Made by a program: the position numbers and the translations under genes. Under the pieces are notes generated by a model. It searched no databases. It was not told where the DNA came from and was given only the letters and a program-made list of their open reading frames with translations. A stretch of DNA of 39,461 nt from Pseudomonadota bacterium (GTDB lineage Bacteria > Pseudomonadota > Gammaproteobacteria > Burkholderiales > Gallionellaceae), in the NCBI GenBank assembly GCA_021851345.1, contig JAJZEQ010000123.1:1-39461 (forward strand), given 5' to 3'. How positions within the stretch are numbered: position 1 is the first letter of the stretch; each line of letters opens with the position of its first letter. Below are positions 31,503-39,461 of the stretch, one piece after another.

Positions 31503-31677
31503 CTACTTGAGGACAGCCGCTAGTCTGGGATGACTCAAACCTTGGTTGATCAATTCAAGAATTGATGTCAACTGGGACTAGCGGCTGAACTATAAGTGGG
31601 TCATCAAGCTGGGCAATGTACGACATTGGCTATGTATGACGGTGGTCCACTCTTTTCAACCAAGCGAAGGAATCAAC

Positions 31678-32241
31678 ATGAATAATATTGGAAACACTTT
31701 ACGTAATCTTCTTCTCGGGGCTGTCGCCACATTCTCGCTGATTGGAATCAGCAACTATGCGGTTGCTGCAACCGCAGAAGACCTGAATAAGGATGCATTA
31801 CAGACACTGCAAACCTTGTACAAAAGCAATCCTGTTGCCAAAAGCATTTCCGAGAAGGCAACGGAGATTCTTGTATTCCCTAATATCGTCAAGGCTGGCC
31901 TTGTATTTGGAGGAGCCTACGGCGAAGGTGTTCTTCTTAAGGATTCAAAGCCGGTCGACTACTACAATTCTGTTTCCGCCTCCTTTGGCTGGCAGGCAGG
32001 TGTTCAATCATATTGCTACGTCGTTTTCCTCATGAATGAAAAGGCTGTGAGATATCTAGTCAAATCGAAAGGATTGGAAATCGGTGTAGGACCGACCGTA
32101 GTTGTGGTCAATGAAGGCGTTGCCAAGAATCTGTCATCGACGACAATGAAAGACGATGCCTATGCCTTCATTTTTGACCAGCAGGGATTGATGGCAAGTC
32201 TTAGCATCGAAGGTACCAAAATTTCCCGCATCAATCGTTGA
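31678..32241 (+). CDS. Exported SYLF (Ysc84-type) lipid-binding protein
   Basis: A 187-residue protein with a cleavable signal peptide (MNNIGNTLRNLLLGAVATF, cleavage near AVA-AT at about residue 30). The rest is one SYLF domain: AKSISEKATEILVFPNIVKA, AGLVFGGAYGEGVLL, ASFGWQAGVQSY and LEIGVGPTVVVV. SYLF domains bind phosphoinositides in eukaryotes; bacterial versions are periplasmic and of unclear function, often linked to stress. ATG 31678 is preceded by AAGCGAAGGAATCAAC. An upstream GTG-type extension would bury the signal peptide. Confidence 0.85.
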   Translation: MNNIGNTLRNLLLGAVATFSLIGISNYAVAATAEDLNKDALQTLQTLYKSNPVAKSISEKATEILVFPNIVKAGLVFGGAYGEGVLLKDSKPVDYYNSVSASFGWQAGVQSYCYVVFLMNEKAVRYLVKSKGLEIGVGPTVVVVNEGVAKNLSSTTMKDDAYAFIFDQQGLMASLSIEGTKISRINR

Positions 32242-32726
32242 ACCTGGCCAAGGAGCAGCGTGAAAAAGCCCATAATTGGGGCGGTCGAAGATACGGTCCA
32301 TGATGTAAGGTTTAGGCGTGCTAAAAACTGCCAGTATGGGAGTGCTTAAACGTGTTTACGACGGCCTGGATTTGGAGCTGAAATAACTGAAGCTGGTGAT
32401 CCGTAGTATTTACTAATAAAGGAATGGCTATGTATGGCTCTGATTCTGGTTCATGGATGCATGGTTCAGGAATGTTTAGTGGCGCCTTGTATCTTTAGTT
32501 GTAGGTGATTGCGAACGGTTGCACGGCATATCCCCTGGCGGCTCATCGTCCTCCCAAAAATCTCCAAAAATTCAGGAATTGCTTGTTCGGCACAATGCTT
32601 TTCCGAAATCAGGGAAGGTTTGATATTGTTCTTCCAATGCTGAAGGTTTAAACCTGGACGATTTAGGTTTCGGTGTTGTAAAAAACTCGCAGGGGGTATC
32701 CCTGTTATATAAAAGGATCTATTCAA
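32242..32726. other. 485-bp stretch with no confident gene
   Basis: Between the SYLF and cold-shock genes. It holds a possible 24-codon frame at 32424, fragments that look like decayed frames (about 32336-32386, MGVLKRVYDGLDLELK) and probably the cold-shock gene's leader. I see no tRNA, IS or strong promoter. Confidence 0.5.
32424..32498 (+). CDS. Possible 24-residue peptide or truncated remnant
   Basis: ATG 32424 follows AATAAAGG and encodes MAMYGSDSGSWMHGSGMF and then SGALYL, rich in Gly, Ser and Met. It may be the start of a small SHOCT-like protein that has lost its tail. Short length keeps confidence low. Confidence 0.2.
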   Translation: MAMYGSDSGSWMHGSGMFSGALYL

Positions 32727-32930
32727 ATGGCAATTGGTACAGTTAAATGGTTCAATGATGCAAAGGGATTTGGCTTTATTACTCCCGATGATGGTAGCGA
32801 AGATTTGTTCGCACACTTTTCCGCGATCAACATGAGCGGTTTCAAATCACTCAAAGAAGGCCAGAAGGTCACCTTCGAAGTTACCCAAGGTCAAAAAGGC
32901 AAGCAAGCATCCAACATCCAGGCTCCATAA
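32727..32930 (+). CDS. Cold-shock protein, CspA family
   Basis: A 67-residue OB-fold protein that binds single-stranded RNA and DNA and melts RNA structure. The RNP1-like motif is [10 protein letters not shown] (about residues 13-22) and RNP2-like is LFAHFSAI (about 27-34), with the start [11 protein letters not shown]. Length is standard. AAGGA lies nine bases before the start. A clear terminator follows at 32951. Expression in response to cold or growth change is typical of the family; the long upstream gap leaves room for a structured leader. Confidence 0.95.
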   Translation: MAIGTVKWFNDAKGFGFITPDDGSEDLFAHFSAINMSGFKSLKEGQKVTFEVTQGQKGKQASNIQAP

Positions 32931-32950
32931 TCGGTTCTTGAGTTGGCAAG

Positions 32951-32984
32951 AAAAGCCCGGCACGCAAATGCTGGGCTTTTTTGT
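32951..32984 (+). terminator. Intrinsic terminator of the cold-shock gene
   Basis: AAAAGCCCGGCA pairs with TGCTGGGCTTTTTT around a short loop, twenty bases after the stop codon. The T-run suits rho-independent termination. Confidence 0.85.
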
Positions 32985-33146
32985 TGTGTCAGGTGAATTT
33001 TACCAGCTGCAGGTATTGGGCACCCAAGCTCATATCAGCCGGCCATCAATTTCAGATCGGACTGCATCATACTGCCAACCCAACAAATAACTGTATAATA
33101 ACGCCTATAGCAGACTTAGCAGTAAGCACGGCTCCAAGTGGCTATC

Positions 33147-33214
33147 AATTGGGGGTGCATATGGGGGTGTCAATGAAATATGAGACGTTAGAAATTAGCA
33201 CTAGCAAGTTGTAG
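33147..33214 (+). pseudogene. Third integrase start remnant
   Basis: AATTGGGGGTGCATATGGGG (from 33148) repeats the control block seen at 25117 and 30123. It is followed at 33173 by ATG and only 13 codons ([13 protein letters not shown]) before a stop. The next ~25 bases contain GCACCTATCCCAAAC, like the blocks at 25030 and 30005. It is probably the right-hand trace of an integrated element. Confidence 0.4.
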
Positions 33215-33282
33215 CTGATCATTCAATTGCACCTATCCCAAACAATTCGCTCCAATGTGGTTACATTGCGATCCAGAGTACC

Positions 33283-34617
33283 GTGCCAGGAAAATTCCAC
33301 ATAAAAACCTTCGGTTGCCAAATGAACGAGTATGACTCGGAGAAAATGGCGGATTTGCTGCGCGCCTGGGGGGGGATGGAACAGACCGGCGATCCGGCGG
33401 AAGCTGATGTCATCCTGTTCAATACCTGCTCAATTCGCGAGAAAGCCGAAGAAAAAGTGTTCTCCGACCTGGGGCGGGTGCGCCCCCTGAAACTGGCCAA
33501 CCCGGATCTGCTGATCGCCGTGGGCGGTTGCGTGGCCAGCCAGGAAGGCGCGGCAATCCTGAAGCGCGCGCCCTATGTCGATGTGGTGTTCGGCCCGCAG
33601 ACGCTGCACCGGTTGCCGCAGTTGCTGGAGGCGCGCCGCGCCACCGGACGCGCGCAAGTGGATATCAGTTTTCCCGAAATCGAAAAGTTCGATCACCTGC
33701 CCGCGCCCACCACAGTCTCCAGTTCTGCCTACGTGTCCATCATGGAAGGCTGCAGCAAATACTGCACATTCTGCGTCGTGCCCTACACGCGAGGCGAAGA
33801 AGTTTCGCGGCCCCAGGCCGACGTGATGCGTGATGTGCGGGAACTGGTTGGGCAAGGGGTGAAAGAAGTGACCCTGCTCGGGCAGAATGTGAATGCCTAC
33901 CGGGGCATCAGCGACGACGGCGACACGGTGGATTTCGCGTTTTTATTGCAGGCCATCGCCGCACTGGACGGAATTGCGCGCATCCGCTATACCACCTCGC
34001 ATCCCAGGGACATGGCGCAGCGGCTGATTGATGTATATGCGACCACGCCCAAGCTGGTCAGCCATTTGCATCTGCCGGTGCAGTCCGGTTCGGACCGCAT
34101 CCTGGCCGCGATGAAACGCGGCCACACGGTGCTGGAATACAAATCCATCATTCGCCGGGTGCGCGCGGCACGCCCCGGTATCTGCATCACCTCGGATTTC
34201 ATCGTCGGATTTCCCGGCGAGACGGAGCAGGATTTCGAGGCGACCATGAAGCTGATCGACGAGATAGGCTTCGATAACAGCTTCAGCTATTTGTACAGCC
34301 CGCGCCCCGGCACGCCCGCCGCCGAACTACGCGATGACACTCCCCACGAAGTGAAGGCCGGGCGTTTGAAGCGCCTGCAGGATCGCATCGCCGAACAGGA
34401 GGATGCGGTGGCCCGCTCGATGCTGAACACGACCCAGCGAGCGCTGGTCGAGGGCATGTCAAAAAAGGACGCGTCCGAGCTGGCAGCGCGCACCGACAAC
34501 AATCGTGTCGTGAACTTCAGCGGCCCCCCCGGCATGATAGGCAAGTTCGTCGAAGTGAAGATCACGCAGGTGGTGCGCCATACCTTGCGCGGCGAACTGG
34601 TTGCAAGCGCGGGATGA
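33283..34617 (+). CDS. miaB: tRNA-2-methylthio-N6-dimethylallyladenosine synthase
   Basis: A 444-residue radical-SAM methylthiotransferase acting on i6A37 of tRNAs reading UNN codons. The N-terminal UPF0004 domain holds the auxiliary cluster cysteines ([33 protein letters not shown]). The radical-SAM cluster is in [15 protein letters not shown] (about residues 152-166). A C-terminal TRAM domain completes it (about 380-440). The start is GTG 33283, just inside the right edge of the island. It overlaps ybeY by four bases (ATGA). Confidence 0.95.
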   Translation: MPGKFHIKTFGCQMNEYDSEKMADLLRAWGGMEQTGDPAEADVILFNTCSIREKAEEKVFSDLGRVRPLKLANPDLLIAVGGCVASQEGAAILKRAPYVDVVFGPQTLHRLPQLLEARRATGRAQVDISFPEIEKFDHLPAPTTVSSSAYVSIMEGCSKYCTFCVVPYTRGEEVSRPQADVMRDVRELVGQGVKEVTLLGQNVNAYRGISDDGDTVDFAFLLQAIAALDGIARIRYTTSHPRDMAQRLIDVYATTPKLVSHLHLPVQSGSDRILAAMKRGHTVLEYKSIIRRVRAARPGICITSDFIVGFPGETEQDFEATMKLIDEIGFDNSFSYLYSPRPGTPAAELRDDTPHEVKAGRLKRLQDRIAEQEDAVARSMLNTTQRALVEGMSKKDASELAARTDNNRVVNFSGPPGMIGKFVEVKITQVVRHTLRGELVASAG

Positions 34618-35075
34618 GCAGCAGGCTTACGCTGGCGGTGCAATATGCGAGCGCGGCCGGGGAATTGCCGACCCGCGCGCAATTCCGGCGCTGGGTAAAA
34701 ATCGCGCTGCAACGCGACCTGGTTGTTACTTTGCGCGTCGTCGACGAGGCAGAGGGGCGCGAGCTGAACAAGAATTATCGCGGCAAGGATTACGCCACCA
34801 ACGTGCTGACTTTTTTTTACGATGGGGCCGGGTCCGGCGATTCCGGCCCGCTGTCGGGGGATGTGGTGATTTGCGCGCCGGTTGTGATGAAGGAAGCTTG
34901 CGCGCAGAAAAAGAATATATTGGCGCATTATGCGCATCTGACCATACATGCGATTTTGCACCTGCAGGGTTACCTGCATGAAAGCGATGGCGAGGCTGCA
35001 GCCATGGAAACACTGGAAACCGCACTAATGCTAAAATTGAACTACCCCGATCCTTATCAGGCAAGCCAGAACTAA
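34614..35075 (+). CDS. ybeY: Endoribonuclease YbeY (rRNA maturation)
   Basis: A 153-residue metallo-endoribonuclease involved in 16S rRNA 3' end maturation and ribosome quality control. The zinc motif is [12 protein letters not shown] (about residues 109-120) with the three histidines of HxxxH-x5-H in place; the usual Asp before the last His is Leu here. The upstream [13 protein letters not shown] corresponds to the family's conserved strand. It is coupled to miaB by ATGA and followed one base later by the ybeX-type gene. Confidence 0.92.
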   Translation: MSSRLTLAVQYASAAGELPTRAQFRRWVKIALQRDLVVTLRVVDEAEGRELNKNYRGKDYATNVLTFFYDGAGSGDSGPLSGDVVICAPVVMKEACAQKKNILAHYAHLTIHAILHLQGYLHESDGEAAAMETLETALMLKLNYPDPYQASQN

Positions 35076-35076
35076 A

Positions 35077-35919
35077 ATGGACGACTCAGAGAGTAGCAAG
35101 CCCAGTTTGTTGGAGCGGCTTTCCACGCTGTTGCTGCGTGAACCGGAAGACCGCGAGCAACTGGTCGCCCTTTTGCATTCGGCTTTCGAACGCAACCTGC
35201 TGGACGCCGATGCGCTGTCGATGATGGAAGGGGTAATGCAGGTTTCCGAACGGCAGGTGCGTGAAATCATGATTCCCCGCGCGCAAATGGATGTCATCGA
35301 CATCAGCGAGCCGCCCGAAAAATTCATTCCGTTCGTGATCGAAACCGCGCACTCGCGCTTCCCGGTGATCGATGGCGACAAAGACAACATCATCGGCGTG
35401 CTGCTGGCGAAGGATCTGTTGCGCTACTACGCCGGGGAAGAATTCAATGTGCGCGATATGCTGCGCCCCGCCGTATTCGTTCCCGAGGCAAAACGCCTGA
35501 ATGTCCTGCTGCGCGATTTTCGCAGCAACCGCAACCATATCGCGATGGTGGCGGACGAATACGGGGGAATATCGGGGATGGTGACCATCGAGGATGTGCT
35601 CGAGCAAATAGTCGGCGATATCGAGGATGAATACGATTTTGACGACGACGGGGACAACATAATCGCCGACAGCACCGGCCAGTATCGTGTCAAGGCCGAT
35701 ACCGAGATCGCCGATTTCAATGCCGCACTCGGCACGGAATTTAGCGATGAAGAGTACGACACGGTGGGGGGGCTGGTGCTGAAGGTCGCGGGACAATTGC
35801 CCAAACGCGGAGACCGGATGCAACTGGGCGAACTGATGTTTACTGTGCTGCGGGCGGACAGTCGCAGGTTATATTCATTGCTGGTCGAGCGGAAAACCCC
35901 CCCTGCAGAAATTTTCTGA
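35077..35919 (+). CDS. ybeX: CorC/HlyC-family CBS-domain protein (YbeX)
   Basis: A 280-residue protein with two CBS domains (about residues 70-130 and 135-190; REIMIPRAQMDVIDI and VADEYGGISGMVTIEDVLEQ are family signatures) and a C-terminal CorC_HlyC domain (ALGTEFSDEEYDTVGG, about 220-275). It lacks membrane segments, so it is the short soluble YbeX type associated with magnesium/cobalt homeostasis and ribosome function. ATG 35077 is separated by a single base from the end of ybeY. Confidence 0.93.
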   Translation: MDDSESSKPSLLERLSTLLLREPEDREQLVALLHSAFERNLLDADALSMMEGVMQVSERQVREIMIPRAQMDVIDISEPPEKFIPFVIETAHSRFPVIDGDKDNIIGVLLAKDLLRYYAGEEFNVRDMLRPAVFVPEAKRLNVLLRDFRSNRNHIAMVADEYGGISGMVTIEDVLEQIVGDIEDEYDFDDDGDNIIADSTGQYRVKADTEIADFNAALGTEFSDEEYDTVGGLVLKVAGQLPKRGDRMQLGELMFTVLRADSRRLYSLLVERKTPPAEIF

Positions 35920-36064
35920 CCCCGATTCCACCCCTGCTTTCGCCGGGCCGCTCCTTCCACAGGACAGTCGCAATGGCGATATTTCAAGTGGCTGAATCGC
36001 CGGATTTGGTATATCTTGCGCGGCAAACTCGCGTCTGGACAGATGTACATCACTGGGGGAGACC

Positions 36065-37267
36065 ATGTTTGATGAATTCGATCGGGAGATTTTTGCCGGC
36101 GGTCAGCTGATATTCAAATATGGCGACATGGGTGATTGCGCCTATCTTATCGAGGAAGGCTCGGTAGAAGTCCTGGTTGCCAAGGATGGCGGTGAACAGC
36201 GGATCAGATCGATCGGCAAGGGAGAGTTGTTCGGCGAGGTGTCCCTGATTGACTATCGGCCGCGCACTGCAACCGTAAAAGCACTCGAGAGAACAGTGCT
36301 GGTGCCCATCCCGCGCAAGATGATGGAGGGGCTGCTGGAGAAAAGCGACCCGGTCCTGCGCCACTTGTTGCTGGTGATACTCGAGCGTTTCAGGCATAGA
36401 AACAACAATTCGATGTTGCCGGAAGCCAGCACAACAATTCCCCCCGAGCAATCCAAACGCCACAGCATTGTGAGGGGCGAGGCGACACAAAAGCTTTCGC
36501 TCGCGCACGGGCTGAAACGCGCCCTGACCCACGAAGAGTTCAGGCTTTATTACCAGCCGATTTGCAATCTTGCCGATGGGCGTATCGCCGGATTCGAGGA
36601 GCTGATCCGCTGGCATCATCCGTCTGACGGCGTGATGCAGCCCAAGGATTTCCTGTGGATTGCCGAGCAGACCGGCTTGATACATGAAATCGGCCTTTGG
36701 GCGCTCAAACGCACCAGCAGGGACTGGCCAACACTGAGGAAATTCACCGATTACCAGTTCCCGTTTATCAATGTGAATATATCGGCCTCCCAGTTAAACA
36801 ACGAAATGTTTGTGGAAGATGTCGAGGCTATCATCGCCGGGCAGAATCTGAATGCCGCCGAATTGAAACTGGAATTGACAGAAACGGCCATGGTCGAGCA
36901 CCCCGAGTCTGCGCTGAAGATCATGCGCAGGCTTATCAAGCTGGGGTGCGGCCTGGTACTCGATGACTACGGCGCGGGTCATTCCGGGCTCAAACATCTC
37001 CAGCAATACCCGCTCACCACGCTGAAGCTCGATGGCACGTTCGTCGAACCCATGCTGCAGTCAGCCCAGAGCCGGGAAATCGTCCGTTCATCTATTGCCC
37101 TGGCACATTCGCTGGGCATGACGGTGATTGCTGAAAGCGTCGAAACCGAAGGGTTGAGGGAAAAGCTCCTGGAAATGAAGTGCGACTTCGGCCAGGGATG
37201 GTATTTTGGCAGGCCCGCCACGTTGCAGGAATTGGCACTTCGTTATGCAAAGCCCGGCAGCAACTAG
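36065..37267 (+). CDS. Cyclic-nucleotide-binding domain fused to an EAL phosphodiesterase
   Basis: A 400-residue cytoplasmic signalling protein. Residues about 10-120 form a cNMP-binding/Crp-like cup (LIFKYGDMGDCAYLIEEGSV, KGELFGEVSLIDYRPRTATV). Residues about 150-395 form an EAL domain that linearises c-di-GMP. The EAL motif reads EEL (GFEELIRWHHP), but the metal and catalytic positions are kept: INVNISASQL, LELTETAM, VLDDYGAGHSG, TLKLDGTFV, IAESVETEG and FGQGW. There is no HTH. It could turn cAMP, cGMP or another nucleotide signal into c-di-GMP turnover. ATG 36065 follows GGGGGAGACC. It ends 12 bases before the convergent rluF-like gene. Confidence 0.88.
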   Translation: MFDEFDREIFAGGQLIFKYGDMGDCAYLIEEGSVEVLVAKDGGEQRIRSIGKGELFGEVSLIDYRPRTATVKALERTVLVPIPRKMMEGLLEKSDPVLRHLLLVILERFRHRNNNSMLPEASTTIPPEQSKRHSIVRGEATQKLSLAHGLKRALTHEEFRLYYQPICNLADGRIAGFEELIRWHHPSDGVMQPKDFLWIAEQTGLIHEIGLWALKRTSRDWPTLRKFTDYQFPFINVNISASQLNNEMFVEDVEAIIAGQNLNAAELKLELTETAMVEHPESALKIMRRLIKLGCGLVLDDYGAGHSGLKHLQQYPLTTLKLDGTFVEPMLQSAQSREIVRSSIALAHSLGMTVIAESVETEGLREKLLEMKCDFGQGWYFGRPATLQELALRYAKPGSN

Positions 37268-37279
37268 GGCTGTCTGGCC

Positions 37280-38011
37280 TCAGAATGTTTCTTCAGGGCC
37301 CAGGTAGCGCCATTGCCCCACCGGCAGATTTCCGAGTTTTACCCTGCCGATACGTATGCGTTTCAGTCCGGTTACGTTCAGCCCGACCAGTTCGCACATG
37401 CGCCGGATCTGGCGCTTTTTCCCTTCCTGCAGCACGAAACGCAACTGGTCTTCATTTTGCCAGCTTACCTTGGCAGGCTTGAGATATTCCCCGTCCAGTT
37501 TGAGTCCCCGGCTGAGCAAAGCCAGCCCGCTGTCTTCCAGTTTGCCCTGTACCCGCACCAGGTATTCCTTGTCCACCTTGGAATCTTCGCCTATCAGTTG
37601 TTTGGCGATACGCCCGTCCTGGGTGAGCACCAGCAGCCCCTGTGAATCAATATCCAGGCGGCCTGCCGGGGCAAGCCCCAGCAACTGGCTGCGGTGAAAG
37701 CGCAACGGCGATTGATCCTCTGCCCAGCGTGTCGCGCTATCCAGCAGGGTGATCGCCGGTTTGTAGTTGTGTTCGGCCTGGCCCGAAACGTAGCCCACGG
37801 GTTTGTTGAGCAAAATCGTCACACGCTGCTGCTGGGTATTTTGTGCCGGGCTGCGTAATTTTACCTGCTGGCTGGGATAGACCTTGCTGCCCAGTTCGTC
37901 GACGATTACCCCGTCGACTTCCACCCAGCCTTTTTCGATATAGCCATCCGCCTCGCGACGTGAACAAAGGCCGAGTTCGGACATGCGTTTGGAGAGGCGG
38001 ATTTTTTCCAT
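37280..38011 (-). CDS. rluF: RNA pseudouridine synthase, RluF-like (RsuA/RluB/E/F family)
   Basis: A 243-residue enzyme isomerising uridine in rRNA or tRNA. An N-terminal S4 RNA-binding domain ([20 protein letters not shown]) is followed by the catalytic core with [14 protein letters not shown] holding the nucleophilic Asp (about residue 122), then [18 protein letters not shown] and the late [20 protein letters not shown]. RluF and its tRNA-targeting paralogues cannot be told apart here. Start ATG 38011 begins [10 protein letters not shown]; upstream residues in the frame are unlike the family. Confidence 0.87.
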   Translation of the reverse strand: MEKIRLSKRMSELGLCSRREADGYIEKGWVEVDGVIVDELGSKVYPSQQVKLRSPAQNTQQQRVTILLNKPVGYVSGQAEHNYKPAITLLDSATRWAEDQSPLRFHRSQLLGLAPAGRLDIDSQGLLVLTQDGRIAKQLIGEDSKVDKEYLVRVQGKLEDSGLALLSRGLKLDGEYLKPAKVSWQNEDQLRFVLQEGKKRQIRRMCELVGLNVTGLKRIRIGRVKLGNLPVGQWRYLGPEETF

Positions 38012-38098
38012 GGAGTATTTTCGGGTATTTTTAGCCAGGGCGCGATTTAAGCACAAAGCGGGGCGTCTGGAGAAATAGAAAAGCGGAAAATCGCATAC

Positions 38099-38405
38099 TA
38101 TTGATACTTCCATAATTCATGACACTCTTGCCGTCATTGCGAATGAAGTGTGGGTATTCAAAATACCGTCATTGCGAACGAAGTGAAGCAATCCAGCGAG
38201 TCAAAGATGCATTTTGTTTAAACCACCTGGATTGCCACGTCGGCTACGCCTCCTCGCAATGACAAGGCATTTTGGATTCCCGCTTGTCCGAAGGGCAGTT
38301 TATCCTGAGTCCATCGAAGGACGGAAACGACGTGCCGGCTTTTTTATTTCTCCTTACCGCATCCCGAAAGATGCGTCACTGTCATCAAATATGGAAACCC
38401 CAATA
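38099..38405 (+). repeat. MITE-like element, copy 4 (reference copy)
   Basis: A 307-bp element between the rluF-like gene and the tlpA-like gene. It begins TATTGATACTTCCATAATTC and ends TCAAATATGGAAACCCCAAT followed by A, giving ~26-base imperfect inverted ends with TA at both extremities. The first part has CGTCATTGCGAA twice (38132, 38168) and the core matches the element at 30730 almost base for base across 38165-38260. The last ~70 bases match the outer part of the element at 1771 in reverse. Confidence 0.75.
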
Positions 38406-38467
38406 AAGACGCTATTCCGGGCCAGCCAGGCCTTACGCCCCCTTTTGGAAATCTTTGGTGTAACGGG

Positions 38468-38977
38468 TTAGCGGCTGAACAGGCCGGCAGCGTCCGGCTT
38501 TTGCTCCATGGCCTGTTCGATTTCTTTTTTGGTCAGGATGCCCTGGTGGTGTCCGACCAGCTTGCCGGAAGGCGAGTAAAGAAAGCTGGTCGGCAAGCCA
38601 ACCAGCCCGCCGAAATCAGCGGCAGTATCTTCATTGCCGAACACGACGGGATAGGAAATGGATAGTTTGTTGACGACATCTGTCACTTTTTGGCGGCTTT
38701 GATACATCACCGCCACCCCGAGTACCTGCATATCCTTGTGCTGTTGTTGCAATGCCACGAGGTCGGGCATTTCCTGTAGACAGGGCTCGCACCACGGCGC
38801 CCAGAAATTGACCAGCACCCACCGTCCTTGCAGGCCCGAAAGCGTGTAATGCGCGCCGTCCTTGTCCTTGAGCGACCAGCCGTCGGCCAGGGCAATGGAC
38901 ACCGGTAAGAATATAAGAAGGAGCGCGGCAAACAGTGTTGCCTTGTGCAAGATGCGCTTGTTGTGTGCGTGGTTCAT
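38468..38977 (-). CDS. Exported TlpA-like thioredoxin-family protein
   Basis: A 169-residue periplasmic thiol-disulfide protein. A signal peptide (LFAALLLIFLPVSIALADG, cleaved near residue 31) precedes a thioredoxin fold with the active site FWAPWCEPCLQEMP and cis-Pro in GLPTSFLYSP. Such proteins maintain disulfides during cytochrome c or metal-centre assembly. It lies eight bases downstream of the beta-barrel gene that runs off the window, so the two are an operon read leftward. Confidence 0.9.
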   Translation of the reverse strand: MNHAHNKRILHKATLFAALLLIFLPVSIALADGWSLKDKDGAHYTLSGLQGRWVLVNFWAPWCEPCLQEMPDLVALQQQHKDMQVLGVAVMYQSRQKVTDVVNKLSISYPVVFGNEDTAADFGGLVGLPTSFLYSPSGKLVGHHQGILTKKEIEQAMEQKPDAAGLFSR

Positions 38978-38985
38978 GGGGCAGG

Positions 38986-39461
38986 TCAGAAGGTTTGGTG
39001 CAAACCCAGCGTCAGGATGTATTGTGGCACGAGTTGCAGCGAGCTGACATTCTGGTAAACGGGCAGCTGGATGAAACCATAGACTGAGGTGCCGCCGCCG
39101 AGGCGTACCGTTGCGCCGGGGGCCAGGTAAGCCAGCGTGCCGCCGCTGATGGAGGCGCCGGTCAGCACATCGGTGAAAACACCGGTGCCCTGGTCGCTGT
39201 TCCGGCGGATGATGTTGAGTTGCAGCATCGGCGAGATTCTGGCGCCGAAGCCGGCATAACGTATGCCGGTATTCAGCGAATAGGCGTCGCCCGGGCGATA
39301 GGTTCCGCCCAGCCCTTCGTCCACCAAGGGTGAAATGGCGTGCTGCACAGTGCCCTGGACGAACCAGCCATACGTGCTGACCAGGCCTGAAGTGTATCCG
39401 CCCAGGATAATGTCGGTTGAGCCGGTGCCGAGTTGCAGGCCCGCGTCCAGCGGAGCACCGG
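38986..39461 (-). CDS. Outer-membrane beta-barrel protein, C-terminal part
   Basis: The frame is open to the window end; about 157 C-terminal residues are visible. The sequence alternates as in beta-barrels (LNTGIRYAGFGARISPMLQL, GGGTSVYGFIQLPVY, QLVPQYILTLGLHQTF) and ends in Phe, the BAM insertion signal. It has the look of the large transporter/phenol-degradation barrel group, but I cannot name it. It is upstream of, and probably co-transcribed with, the TlpA-like gene, which might oxidise or mature it or a partner. Confidence 0.7.
   Translation of the reverse strand, partial: GAPLDAGLQLGTGSTDIILGGYTSGLVSTYGWFVQGTVQHAISPLVDEGLGGTYRPGDAYSLNTGIRYAGFGARISPMLQLNIIRRNSDQGTGVFTDVLTGASISGGTLAYLAPGATVRLGGGTSVYGFIQLPVYQNVSSLQLVPQYILTLGLHQTF

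Noticed and set aside
32466-32816. A reverse-strand frame with a segment like a transposase helix-turn-helix
   Set aside because: It overlaps the start of the cold-shock gene, has no ribosome-binding site and the resemblance is short.

Overview
The window is a chromosomal segment of a Gram-negative proteobacterium, most likely a betaproteobacterium. Supporting signs are a GC-rich core, outer-membrane lipoproteins and beta-barrels, a birA-coaX-SPOR cluster, a miaB-ybeY-ybeX cluster, and an HrpA helicase with a long C-terminal half. A Nitrosomonadales or Gallionellaceae placement is my impression from style and repeat content and is not proven. Most of the window is housekeeping DNA. One AT-richer accessory region (about 25.0-33.25 kb) lies between a tRNA gene with anticodon CAT and miaB.

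Layout. 1-1.7 kb: end of an upstream gene, a TPR lipoprotein, a KTSC protein and a methyltransferase. 2.1-6.1 kb: an ABC-F ATPase lacking the signature motif of its second ATPase domain, a lipoprotein and an HD-GYP c-di-GMP phosphodiesterase. 6.3-12.6 kb: PepD, an unrecognised 389-residue protein, a glutaredoxin-like protein, an AEC permease, a RIO1-type kinase, a small unknown and a glycine-zipper lipoprotein. 13.1-17.2 kb: hrpA, carrying three in-frame palindromic repeat insertions. 17.4-18.5 kb: a decay zone with a PAP2 phosphatase broken by one in-frame TGA and an outer-membrane protein tail. 18.7-24.9 kb: maeB, a small unknown, a patatin-like phospholipase, birA, coaX and a SPOR protein, tightly packed.

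The accessory region begins at the tRNA. It holds no intact integrase but has three integrase control regions or fragments. Its cargo is a HigBA toxin-antitoxin pair lying between two copies of an integrase tail, an Mrr-type nuclease with a coiled-coil N-terminal part, a probable DUF4238-like protein, an AlpA-type regulator, a possible small RNA, and a stress-type trio (His/Lys-rich small protein, SYLF protein, cold-shock protein). I read it as a small, eroded defence and stress island.

The right end is miaB-ybeY-ybeX without ybeZ, a cyclic-nucleotide-binding/EAL protein, an RluF-like pseudouridine synthase, a TlpA-like thioredoxin and the end of an outer-membrane beta-barrel gene.

Two repeat systems stand out. 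The first is a MITE-like family with terminal inverted repeats of the type TATTGA-N(3-4)-TTCCATAATT and TA at both ends: four copies, 128-431 bp, mostly between genes. The second is the C/G-rich palindromic element found three times inside hrpA, each time keeping the reading frame. These, the altered ABC-F protein and the eroded island are the most rewarding parts of the window.
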